Of a stretch of 63,780 bases of DNA, positions 8,414 to 16,064 are shown piece after piece; positions within the stretch are counted from its first letter, which is position 1, and each line of letters opens with the position of its first letter. A program made the position numbers and the translations under genes. This DNA is from DAOUKH01 sp034421515 (GTDB lineage Bacteria; Chloroflexota; Dehalococcoidia; SHYB01). The stretch covers positions 1-63,780 of the forward strand of contig DAOUKH010000031.1 in assembly GCA_034421515.1 (NCBI GenBank). Direction: 5' to 3'. The notes beneath the pieces are model-generated. The model was not told the origin of the DNA. It ran no database searches and saw only the letters and a list, made by a program, of their open reading frames with translations.

Positions 8414-9196
8414 GTGAGCGGACCACTGTTGGAATGGGTTTTCTACCGGAGCGTCGGACTCGACCGCGAGGACGCGTGGATCGAGTGGTACGACTATCAC
8501 CACTACATGGTGATGCAGATGCCCGGCTGGACCTGGGCGCGCATGTACCACGCCCTGATCGGCGAGGAGAAGTACCTCGCCCTCTACCGCGTCGAGGACT
8601 ACAAGTCCCTCGAGCAGGTCTACGGCTGGCCCGACGTCGAGGCCGGCCGCACCGAGGTCATCGAGCACCAGCTCCACCCCGCGCTGCGGGCCGACTGGGA
8701 GGAGAAGCAGAGGCGCGGCTTCGCCGACACCGGCCAGTTCATGTTCAACGGCGGCGCCCGCAAGGACACCGGCCACTGGGGCTGGCAGCAGCTCGCCGGC
8801 GCGACCTTCGACGACCCCTTCCTCACCGAGAACCGGCACCTCGGCATGGAGATGGTCGCCGTCCCCGAAACCGACGCCGCCCGCTGGAGCGACTGGTACG
8901 GCAAGGAGCGCTTCCCCGCCCTCCTCGACCTCCCCGGCGTCGTCGCCGGCGGCTGGTTCGGCATCACCACCGAGGGCTGGGACGAAGAGCCCCGCTACCG
9001 CTACCTGACCCTCTTCGAGCTCGAAGACAAGGCCGCCGCCCTCAACCTCGGCGACCCATCCCGCCGCGGCCCGGCGGCGAAGGCCTTCTGGGACGACCCG
9101 GCGGCGAAGCCGTACTACGCCCTAACCACCGACATCCTCTCCAACTACTACGAACCCATCTCCAAGCACTGGTCCTTCAAAAAACAGCAGTGGTAG
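8414..9196 (+). CDS. Conserved two-repeat protein, probable dimeric alpha/beta-barrel (EthD-like) fold
   Basis: 260 residues from a GTG at 8414, seven bases after a strong GAGGAGG. It is a clear paralogue of the protein at 26983-27774: both open P-L-L-E-W-V-F and share E-W-Y-D-Y-H, M-P-G-W-T-W and L-Y-R-V-E-D-Y. Inside each protein the first half (W-I-E-W-Y-D-Y-H...M-P-G-W) is echoed by the second (W-S-D-W-Y-G-K-E-R-F-P...L-P-G-V). This suggests two ferredoxin-like domains of the kind seen in EthD and related small oxygenases or stress proteins. No catalytic residues can be assigned. The next gene follows 19 bases later, so the two may be coexpressed. Confidence 0.7.
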   Translation: MSGPLLEWVFYRSVGLDREDAWIEWYDYHHYMVMQMPGWTWARMYHALIGEEKYLALYRVEDYKSLEQVYGWPDVEAGRTEVIEHQLHPALRADWEEKQRRGFADTGQFMFNGGARKDTGHWGWQQLAGATFDDPFLTENRHLGMEMVAVPETDAARWSDWYGKERFPALLDLPGVVAGGWFGITTEGWDEEPRYRYLTLFELEDKAAALNLGDPSRRGPAAKAFWDDPAAKPYYALTTDILSNYYEPISKHWSFKKQQW

Positions 9197-9215
9197 GGGG
9201 CGGGGGAGGGGTGAC

Positions 9216-9593
9216 ATGGCGCCGACACTGAAAGAACTGATCGACCGCGCCCCCTGGCGGGAGGCGGTCATGTTCCGGGACACCTGGCCCCACGAATACG
9301 TGCTCAGCGAGAAGGACGGCCAGCAGGAACTGCTGGAAGCCGTCTGTGCCCGCTTCCGGGCTGGCGAGGGGGTAGCCTGCCGCTTCTTTCACATGAACAA
9401 CACCTACCTGTTCATCGCGGACCACAAGTACTGGCTGATGACGCACTGGGACGAACTGCAGCCCGGTGTCAACTATGTCCTGAACCGTGCCCGTCTCTAC
9501 CGGGACCGGCGGGACTTCGTCATCCAGGACGGCGACACGGGGAAGCCTGAGAACTATCCGGCTACTCCGGCGCACCAGAGTCAGAACGCTTAG
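9216..9593 (+). CDS. Small conserved protein of unknown function
   Basis: 125 residues, not recognised. Composition and codon use fit the host. It is rich in aromatic residues (F-F-H-M-N-N-T-Y-L-F and H-K-Y-W-L-M-T-H-W-D), with no membrane segment and no metal motif. It follows the EthD-like gene by 19 bases, suggesting one transcript. Its last 32 bases overlap, tail to tail, the end of the lower-GC nuclease-like gene on the other strand, so the C-terminus after about residue 115 may have been altered by arrival of that gene. Confidence 0.6.
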   Translation: MAPTLKELIDRAPWREAVMFRDTWPHEYVLSEKDGQQELLEAVCARFRAGEGVACRFFHMNNTYLFIADHKYWLMTHWDELQPGVNYVLNRARLYRDRRDFVIQDGDTGKPENYPATPAHQSQNA

Positions 9594-12033
9594 AGGCGTC
9601 CTTGTCCAAGACCCGCTTGATGCGCGGGTACATCTCCTTGATGACTTCGGCGAGCGTCTCGGCGGCTTCATCCTCGCCCGGCTCGTCGAGCGCAACGTGC
9701 ACGGTCCTGCCGGCTTCGTAGTACACCCCGAAAGAGGGGCGCGCGTTCCACCCGCGCTTCTCCGCGAAGGTGGCGGTCAAACCGCGGAGCTTGCCGATCG
9801 TCTCTTTACCGAACCCAGCATTGCTCGCCCACTTCTCATTGAATTGGTACAACAACGTGACGCGAAAGCGGGCGCGTTCGCCTTTGGGCGCTCTCACGAA
9901 AATGTTGAACCAGGACCATGGGTTTTCAGAGTGCCATAGGCTGAAGAACCGCATGTCAAAGGACTTGTCGGCCGAGGGAGACATGTAGGGAGGCCGCAAC
10001 TCCGGCTCTAGCTGAGCCTTGGCCTTCTTGGCAACCGACTTGGAGAACTCGGTGATTTGGCCGCCTTGGCCTTCAACTTCGTCCAATCTGGCGGTTTGCT
10101 CAGCCAACTCCCTCACGGTGATCCTGAGCCCGGTGAGCAGTTCGTCAGGGTTACGCTCCCGGATGAGATCCGTCCTGTCGACGTAGCACTCTCCTGTCTC
10201 TTCATCCAGATACGGCGTCAGTTGGAGGCAGGACACATCGACGTCGTAATTCTCTTGGAGCCAAAGCGCAGTCGTGGTGACTTCCTTGGCGAAGGTCCTC
10301 GCGACCAACAGCGCCTTCTGGCGCTTGTTGAGCTTCCCCCTAAGTTCTTGTTCATCTTTCGAGCCGGTGTGGTCTTTCAGCTTCTCCACCGCCGCCGTCC
10401 TATCGCCGTCTAGGTACTCCCCGTAGAGGTCGATGATCTCTCCGGCCGTGCGTTTCCAGCACATCGCAGCGTGGAGGGGCGCTCTCCAGTCGGTGGTCTT
10501 AAAGGGCTTGAAGTCCTCGTCGTAGAGCCACGGTTCAACCGCGACGAGCGCGCCGTCGCGGTCCACGGCCAGAATGTAGGACCAGATGTCTGCTACGTCG
10601 GAGTGGTCACGCTGGATGACCAGCAAATCTTCACCAAGGAACCTAGGATCGTTCACTAGCCACTCATGGGGATCCAACGCATCTGAGAAATCGAAGGCGG
10701 TGCGCGTGAGGTCTTCAGGTCTCTTGCCATCAGGAAGCAATCGGAACGCCGGCGATGGGGTTAATCCCCTTAAGGGTGCGAACGGGACATCCCTTCCTAA
10801 CACCTTCTCTATCCGTGGATACACCGCACGGATGAGGTTGGCGAGGAGTTCAGCCACACGCTCCGCCCCGTCCCGGTCCAGCGACACGTCGACACTCTTA
10901 TTTATCTCGTGCCAACCCTTGGGTAATTCCCCACGCTCACAACCGAAAGCAGCAGTCGTGAATTTCTTCATCAACTGGCGAAGCTCTGCAAGCCCTTCTT
11001 CGGTGGTTTCGGCTAGGGCGGTGTCCTCGTAGAACTGGAACAAGACCGTCACACGGAAACGAGCGCTTCCTTTTTCCGCTACGCGCACTTGAATGCCGAA
11101 GCTGAACCCGTTGAACTTCCAGGGTTCATGCGAATACCAGAACCCGAAGTAGCGAGTGTCGCCGACTTTCACGGAGCTTTCATTCGTCTTGTTGGGCAGT
11201 ATCTCCGGCGATAGCAGTTCGTTCAGCTTGGCCGCGATCGAGCTTGAGAACTTGGTAATCAGAATGCTATAGCGGTCGAGCATGTCACTGTCGTTCTCGC
11301 TGGGAATCTCTCGCAGGGACACGAGCAACTCTTCCTCGTTCGGCCCCGGAATGAGCTGCTCCACGGTCACATAGCAGAACTTCGTCGCTTCGTCTTTCAG
11401 ATAGGGAATCAGCCGCAGGCAGGTCACATCGAGTCCACGTTCCCTCAGCCAAAGTACCGCCGTAGCCGCCGACTCGTAGAAGCAATGCGCGACCAAGACC
11501 AATCGCTGCCGGTGGTTGAGCTTCTTCTTCAGATCGTCCACATCGTTTGAGCCGGTGTGCTCAAGTAACCGCTGGACGGCCCTCTCCCTCTCGTCGCCTT
11601 GGTACTCGCCATAGAAGTCGATACCGGTGTGGTACTTCAGCCCCTCCTCCGCTCTCCACCTGGCGCCGTGCAGGTACTGACCGTAGAGGTCGATGATCTC
11701 GTCGGCGGTGCGCTTCCAGTAGGCGGCGGCGTAGACGGACGCCTGCCAGTAGATGTCGTCGCCGGACCAGTCTTGCTTCAGCTCGACTATGACGACGTCA
11801 CCCTTGCGGTCCACGGCGACGAGGTCTGGGATGAGATTACCGGCCTCCACGGGGTTGGCTTGACGCTCGATGACCAACAAGTCCTCTCCGAGCAACCGGG
11901 GCTCGTGCTCCAGCCATTCTTCAATGTCTTCCTCCAGAAACCCTCGCGTCCCGAACCAGGTTTCGGTCATGTCTTTGCGCCAGGAAGCGTCTTCGACCCT
12001 ATTACTGCGTACCTTGAATATTGGACTCGACAT
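9562..12033 (-). CDS. Tandem-duplicated PD-(D/E)XK nuclease-like protein, second copy degenerate
   Basis: An 823-residue protein made of two homologous halves (about 30-412 and 450-815). Each has a nuclease-like core followed by a second shared domain that ends Y-P-R-I-(E/K)-(K/R)-V-L. Copy 1 carries a plausible active site: Glu42, Asp70 (I-P-D), Glu84-x-Lys86 (V-E-L-K) and Gln97 before A-S-V-Y. In copy 2 the matching residues are Tyr486, Glu500, Trp502 and Arg517, so catalysis is unlikely. The ATG at 12033 gives the protein beginning M-S-S-P-I-F-K; the open frame extends 32 codons further without support. GC is visibly lower than its neighbours, suggesting transfer. A restriction or defence role is possible but unproven. 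Confidence 0.72.
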   Translation of the reverse strand: MSSPIFKVRSNRVEDASWRKDMTETWFGTRGFLEEDIEEWLEHEPRLLGEDLLVIERQANPVEAGNLIPDLVAVDRKGDVVIVELKQDWSGDDIYWQASVYAAAYWKRTADEIIDLYGQYLHGARWRAEEGLKYHTGIDFYGEYQGDERERAVQRLLEHTGSNDVDDLKKKLNHRQRLVLVAHCFYESAATAVLWLRERGLDVTCLRLIPYLKDEATKFCYVTVEQLIPGPNEEELLVSLREIPSENDSDMLDRYSILITKFSSSIAAKLNELLSPEILPNKTNESSVKVGDTRYFGFWYSHEPWKFNGFSFGIQVRVAEKGSARFRVTVLFQFYEDTALAETTEEGLAELRQLMKKFTTAAFGCERGELPKGWHEINKSVDVSLDRDGAERVAELLANLIRAVYPRIEKVLGRDVPFAPLRGLTPSPAFRLLPDGKRPEDLTRTAFDFSDALDPHEWLVNDPRFLGEDLLVIQRDHSDVADIWSYILAVDRDGALVAVEPWLYDEDFKPFKTTDWRAPLHAAMCWKRTAGEIIDLYGEYLDGDRTAAVEKLKDHTGSKDEQELRGKLNKRQKALLVARTFAKEVTTTALWLQENYDVDVSCLQLTPYLDEETGECYVDRTDLIRERNPDELLTGLRITVRELAEQTARLDEVEGQGGQITEFSKSVAKKAKAQLEPELRPPYMSPSADKSFDMRFFSLWHSENPWSWFNIFVRAPKGERARFRVTLLYQFNEKWASNAGFGKETIGKLRGLTATFAEKRGWNARPSFGVYYEAGRTVHVALDEPGEDEAAETLAEVIKEMYPRIKRVLDKDASKRSDSGAPE

Positions 12034-12202
12034 CCTCTTCTTTCCTTCAACCAAACTGGTCCCAGCGGGCGGCCTGAGTATAGCGATGAGTCTGGGTTCC
12101 TTCTGACCGCCGGCGAAACAGACCGGCATCCCCTGAGGAGATTGCCCCTGGCGCTTGGACTGAGCCGCAATGCATAATCGGTTCTGATTTAGGAGATCCT
12201 AG

Positions 12203-12655
12203 ATGAGCGAAACCACCGCCGAATGGAGAACCACTCTCTTCAGAGTCAATCGGGCCATCGCGGTCTGGTGGGACAACGGTGTCAAGTTCGCCGGGGCCCG
12301 GACTGACCCGGCTGTCGAGTATCTGCTCAGCGACGAGGTCTGGATGGTCGCCAAATCGCCGCCGAGGCCCGCTGGGGTCGTTTGCATCCTCATGGGCAAC
12401 GAGCAACGCACGATTCTCTCAGAGCGCGAACTCGACCACGCACTGTATCCGTCCGCCTATCTACATCGCTCCCCGATCCACACCGTAGACAAGGAGTTTG
12501 GCTTCAAGCGCCCGCAAAGCTGGGTAAACCCGGCCGTGGACGAGGAGGGACGTCTGATTGAGCGGCAATCGAAGGCGGAGCAGGCGCTGATGGCGTACGC
12601 CCTCACCGGCGACCGAGAGTCTCTGTACGAGGAAGGTTTCCTTCGCCAGGTGTAG
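12203..12655 (+). CDS. Conserved protein of unknown function
   Basis: 150 residues, not recognised. The start is supported by TAGGAG eight bases upstream. The sequence is soluble and Trp-rich near the N-terminus (A-V-W-W-D-N-G), with E-R-E-L-D-H-A near 87 and an acidic C-terminus. It is transcribed divergently from the duplicated nuclease-like gene with 169 bases between, and shares its moderately lower GC, so the pair may have arrived together. No toxin, antitoxin or DNA-binding motif is visible. Confidence 0.55.
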   Translation: MSETTAEWRTTLFRVNRAIAVWWDNGVKFAGARTDPAVEYLLSDEVWMVAKSPPRPAGVVCILMGNEQRTILSERELDHALYPSAYLHRSPIHTVDKEFGFKRPQSWVNPAVDEEGRLIERQSKAEQALMAYALTGDRESLYEEGFLRQV

Positions 12656-12702
12656 CTGCGCCCCGCTCCTTCAGGGAAGGCACGCGGGAATGTCCCCGCC
12701 CC

Positions 12703-13716
12703 CTACCGCGGCGCGCAGCCCCGGATGGCCTCCTTGAACTGGCGCTTCGCCTCTTCGCGGCTGACGGGGATGCCCGGCGGCGTGCGGAGGGAGAGCATGG
12801 GGAGGGTGACCCCGGCCTCGCGGAAGCGGTTGATCTGCTCGCGGGCCTCGTCGGGGCCGCCGACGATGCCGAACGTCTCGATCAGGGCCTCGGGCACGAG
12901 GTTGGCCGCCTCCTTGTACTTGCCCTCGCCCCAGGCCGCGCGGACCACAGCGACCTCCTCCGCGAACCCCGCCTCCTCCATCATCATGCGGTAGCGCGGC
13001 AGCATGTACGCCTTGAACGCCGCGCGGTGCCGCATGCGCGCGCGCGCCGTCTGGTCGTCATCGCTCACGTATGTCGGAATCATCTGCGCCAGGTCCACCT
13101 CGCCGGCCGCCTTGCCGGCGCGCGCCGCGCCCTCGTCGACCCAGCCGCGGGCCTTGCCGGCCTTCTCCACCGTGTGCCACGTCGTCATGACCCCCTCGCC
13201 GATCTCGCCGGCGATCTTCGTCATCTTCTCCTGCACCGACGCCACGTAGACCGGAATCTCCGGCCGGAAGGGCTTGAACCAGAGGTCGTACTCTTCGATG
13301 CTGATCTGCTCGCCCTGATAGGAGACGCGCGCCTCGCGCAGCAGTTGCCGAGCGATGTCGACGGCGTCGCGGAGACGGCGGATCGGGCTGCCGTAGGGAA
13401 GCCCGTGCATCGGCCCCACCTGGGCCTTGTGGTCGGACCCGACGCCGAGGACGAAGCGCCCCTTCGAGAAGAAGTCGACCGTCGCCGCCGCCATGCCGAT
13501 GATGGGGGCGCTGCGCACGAACACGCTCGTGATGCACGTGCCGAGCTGGATCCGCTCCGTCGCGAGCGCACAGGCGGTGAGGACCGAAAACTGGTCGCCA
13601 CACCGGCCCTCCGCCATCCACGCCGACTCGTAGCCGAGCTCCTCCGCGTACTGCGCGACCTCCACAAAATCCGGCGGGGCCATATCCCCCAAAAAGGCAA
13701 CGCCTATCCGCTCCAT
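12703..13716 (-). CDS. LLM-class flavin/F420-dependent oxidoreductase
   Basis: A 337-residue luciferase-like TIM-barrel protein. Family signs are the N-terminal I-G-V-A-F-L-G-D, the E-R-I-Q-L-G-T strand near 55, F-S-K-G-R-F-V-L-G-V-G-S-D near 84, and P-V-Y-V-A-S near 155. Such enzymes use reduced FMN or F420 to oxidise or reduce organic substrates; the sequence does not show which cofactor. AGGAGG precedes the ATG. Two further family members lie at 15030 and 59241, an expansion reported in SAR202-type Chloroflexota. Confidence 0.88.
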   Translation of the reverse strand: MERIGVAFLGDMAPPDFVEVAQYAEELGYESAWMAEGRCGDQFSVLTACALATERIQLGTCITSVFVRSAPIIGMAAATVDFFSKGRFVLGVGSDHKAQVGPMHGLPYGSPIRRLRDAVDIARQLLREARVSYQGEQISIEEYDLWFKPFRPEIPVYVASVQEKMTKIAGEIGEGVMTTWHTVEKAGKARGWVDEGAARAGKAAGEVDLAQMIPTYVSDDDQTARARMRHRAAFKAYMLPRYRMMMEEAGFAEEVAVVRAAWGEGKYKEAANLVPEALIETFGIVGGPDEAREQINRFREAGVTLPMLSLRTPPGIPVSREEAKRQFKEAIRGCAPR

Positions 13717-13793
13717 CTCAACCTCCTATCGTTCACTGCAGTTTGCCGGAAGGGGCCCCACGCGGGTGCCCGATCCCACCTCTGGGCGAGCAA

Positions 13794-13865
13794 ATTTAAA
13801 CCTCTCCCCCTCTGGGGGAGCCACCTTAAACCTCTCTCTCTGGGAGAGACTGAGAGAGGGCCGGT
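13794..13865 (+). repeat. Dispersed repeat family A, truncated copy plus full copy
   Basis: A shortened unit (TTTAAACCTC then CCCCTCTGGGGGAG) at 13794-13820 is followed directly by a full unit starting CACCTTAAACCTC at 13822. The head-to-tail pair suggests the family can tandemise. Confidence 0.8.
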
Positions 13866-13874
13866 GGGGCGGCT

Positions 13875-13917
13875 CCCACCTCTTCTCCCCACGGGAGAAG
13901 ATTGAGATGAGGGGCCC
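13875..13917 (+). repeat. Dispersed repeat family B, copy 2
   Basis: CTCTTCTCCCC then GGGAGAAGATTGAGATGAGG, as at 3257. The order A-then-B with about 10 bases of GGC(C)GG(G) between is the same as at 3177-3295. Confidence 0.85.
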
Positions 13918-14026
13918 CGCGCCAACCACCAACGGTCATCAACTGCCACCAACCTCGATCACCCGACATCCCTGCGCCTCTTGTGGGCGCCCTCCCCTCA
14001 TCACCACCACACCCCTCTGGAGGAGA

Positions 14027-14070
14027 CCACCTTAAACCTCTCCCCCTCTGGGAGAGACTGAGAGAGGGCG
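14027..14070 (+). repeat. Dispersed repeat family A, copy 5
   Basis: CACCTTAAACCTC head, CCCCTCTGGGAG palindrome, GACTGAGAGAGGGC tail, running directly into a family D copy. Confidence 0.85.
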
Positions 14071-14114
14071 CGCGCCTTGCGGCGTGCGAGCGCCCGCAGG
14101 GCGCTGCTCCCCAA
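14066..14114 (-). repeat. Dispersed repeat family D, copy 1
   Basis: On the minus strand it reads GGGGAGCAGCGCCCTGCGGG followed by CGCTCGCACGCC and a GGCGCGCGCCCTCT end. The same unit occurs at 63667 and, in part, at 57268. Confidence 0.8.
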
Positions 14115-14130
14115 CTGCGCCTCCCGCCCC

Positions 14131-14160
14131 TTGACAACCCCCACCACCCAGCCGTACAGT
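14131..14160 (+). promoter_or_regulatory. Orphan promoter-like sequence
   Basis: TTGACA at 14131-14136, an 18-base spacer and TACAGT at 14155-14160. No plus-strand gene follows; it points into the 3' end of the cysteine hydrolase gene. Confidence 0.3.
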
Positions 14161-14382
14161 ACGAATAACGAACATATGTTCCCCACCGGATAGCAACTGC
14201 GGCCGGTGGGCCATCCGCCGGGGTTGCCAGACCGGCGGGTGGATGCGGGAGAGACAGCCTCATTGCCCCTCGCCGGCGAGGGAGACAGGCGGATTGCCTC
14301 CCGCGGAATTTGGCGGAAGACAGGACCGGCCCCGGTAGCGCGAAGGTCTCCGTGGGGAGAGCGCTTGAAAGGGATCCCCTCC

Positions 14383-15024
14383 TCATCGGGGAAGGCGCTC
14401 CAGGGCATGGATGATGTCTTTGCTGGGAGCGACGGCGCCGAAGCCGTACTCCACCGTCTGCAGCGTGGCGGCGTGGCGGGCCCGGTCGACGGAAGCGACG
14501 GCGTCGGCGGCGAGCACGATGCGGAAGTCGCGGAAGAAGCCGTCGCGGAGCGTCGACTCGACGCACATCTCGGTGGTGACGCCGCAGATGATGAGGGTGC
14601 CGGCGCCCCGCTCGCGCAGCACCCGCTCGAGCTCGGTGCCGTAGAAGGCGGAGTAGCGCGCCTTGGAGACGACAACGTCGGACGCCTCGACGGCAAGCCG
14701 GGAGTCGAAGGCGGCGTCCCACGTGCCCGCCACCATGCCGCCGGCCTCCCGCAGCGCTGGGTACAGCGCGATGAGCAGGCCGCCGTCGGAGTAGTCGGGC
14801 CGGAACTCGTACTGGCTAAAGACGATGGGGATGCCGGCGGCGCGGGACGCAGCGATGAGCCGGTTGACCGGCTCCACCGTGCCCTTCAGGTCGGAGATGT
14901 CGAGCCCGACCTTCGCCATCGACCCCTCGTCGGCCAGGCACGAGTTCTGCATATCGACGACGATCAGCGCGGCGTCGCGCCCAACCAGCCCCTCTGTCGC
15001 CGCCGATTCTTCCGTCGTCGTCAT
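14383..15024 (-). CDS. Cysteine hydrolase, isochorismatase-like family
   Basis: 213 residues with the complete catalytic triad of the family: Asp24 (V-V-D-M-Q-N), Lys121 (V-S-K-A-R-Y-S) and Cys154 (T-T-E-M-C-V-E). Members hydrolyse amides (nicotinamidase, N-carbamoyl amino acid hydrolases, biuret-type hydrolases) or enol ethers. The nearby Y-S-A-F-Y-G-T fits the usual substrate loop. It starts five bases after the stop of the LLM gene upstream, so translation is probably coupled, and is the last gene of the minus-strand operon running from 20273. Confidence 0.9.
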   Translation of the reverse strand: MTTTEESAATEGLVGRDAALIVVDMQNSCLADEGSMAKVGLDISDLKGTVEPVNRLIAASRAAGIPIVFSQYEFRPDYSDGGLLIALYPALREAGGMVAGTWDAAFDSRLAVEASDVVVSKARYSAFYGTELERVLRERGAGTLIICGVTTEMCVESTLRDGFFRDFRIVLAADAVASVDRARHAATLQTVEYGFGAVAPSKDIIHALERLPR

Positions 15025-15029
15025 GGCGA

Positions 15030-16061
15030 TCAGCCTTTCAGGTCCGCCAGCAGCCTGCCGAGCAGCCTACCATCCTCGCCGGCATCGAGGGCGGGCCTGA
15101 GCAGTGTAAAGCACACCTCCTCGACCAGCCCCTCGTAGCGCTCCCGCGCCATCGCCCCCACCTCGTCGTACGGCCCAACGACGGCAAACGCGTCGAGCAT
15201 CTCGTCGGTCACGCCCTTGGCGACGACGTCGAGGGGGTTGTCGCGGGCCGCCTCCTGGAGCGCCCCGTGCTCCTCGCTCCAGCCGTGCGCCGCGAACACC
15301 TGCCGGTACACGTCGCTGTAGGAAGCATAGAAGGCGACCGTGGCCCGCGCCTGCTCGCGCACCGCCCGCACCTCCTCGCCCGTCCGCCCGAACGCGACGG
15401 TGCCGCCGCAGTTGACCCGCAGGTCGGCCCGGGTGCGGCCACCCTGGCGCGCGCCGGCGTCGAGCTCGGGCAGGGCGAGCTCGGCGGCGTACTTCGCGCT
15501 GTTGAACGTCTGGATCTGGAACCCGTCGGCGATCTCGCCGGCGAGCCGGGTGTTCCGGGGGTTGGCAGCGCCGATGTAGATGGGCGGCTTGCCATGGTCG
15601 AAGCGGCCGGGATGAAAGGCGGGCGGCATCAGGGTGATGGGGTAGTAGTCGCCGCGATAGTCGAGCGCCTCGCCCCGCTCCCAGGCGCCCCAGACGGCTC
15701 GGACTGCCGTCACGTAGTCGCGGAGCCTCGGCGTCACCGGCGAGAACGGCGTCGCGTACCGCTGCTCGACGTGCAGCTTGGACTGCGTGACCAGCCCGAG
15801 CTTGAAGCGGCCCTTGGAGAGCTGCTGCAGGTCCCACGCCGTATAGGCCACGGCGGTGGGGCTGCGCGGAAAGGCGACGGCCGCCCGCGTCTCCAGCTTC
15901 AGGCGGCTGGTTGCGGTCGCCGCGACGGCCAGGGAGAGGAACGAGTCGTGGTTCAGATCGTAGGAGGAGTAGCCGTCGAAGCCGAGCGCCTCGGCGCGGC
16001 CCGCCTCCTCGGCGACGCTGCCGAGGTCGGGGGTCTCCTGGCGAAAGTAGACTTCGAGCAT
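15030..16061 (-). CDS. LLM-class flavin/F420-dependent oxidoreductase
   Basis: 343 residues. Luciferase-like barrel signs include L-G-F-D-G-Y near 31, Q-L-S-K-G-R-F-K-L-G-L-V-T-Q near 80-92 and P-P-I-Y-I-G-A-A-N-P near 164. It resembles the F420-type branch (MSMEG_2256-like) more than bacterial luciferase, but the cofactor is inferred. It lies three bases from the CaiB gene upstream and five from the cysteine hydrolase downstream, a tight operon linking CoA-thioester chemistry, a redox step and amide hydrolysis. Confidence 0.88.
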   Translation of the reverse strand: MLEVYFRQETPDLGSVAEEAGRAEALGFDGYSSYDLNHDSFLSLAVAATATSRLKLETRAAVAFPRSPTAVAYTAWDLQQLSKGRFKLGLVTQSKLHVEQRYATPFSPVTPRLRDYVTAVRAVWGAWERGEALDYRGDYYPITLMPPAFHPGRFDHGKPPIYIGAANPRNTRLAGEIADGFQIQTFNSAKYAAELALPELDAGARQGGRTRADLRVNCGGTVAFGRTGEEVRAVREQARATVAFYASYSDVYRQVFAAHGWSEEHGALQEAARDNPLDVVAKGVTDEMLDAFAVVGPYDEVGAMARERYEGLVEEVCFTLLRPALDAGEDGRLLGRLLADLKG

Positions 16062-16064
16062 GGC

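Larger units (their letters stand above)
13717..14382. other. 666-base gene-free interval with repeats
   Basis: No open frame here looks coding: codon use is erratic and the products are Arg/Pro/Ser shadows. It holds family A copies (one truncated, two full), family B, family D and a plus-strand promoter-like sequence. The stretch 14200-14380 is unique in this window and rich in short palindromes such as CCTCGCCGGCGAGG. Confidence 0.75.

Noticed and set aside
3005..14114. Family A/B/C repeats as a CRISPR array
   Set aside because: Copies are dispersed, occur in both orientations and are not separated by regular spacers; no cas genes are present.
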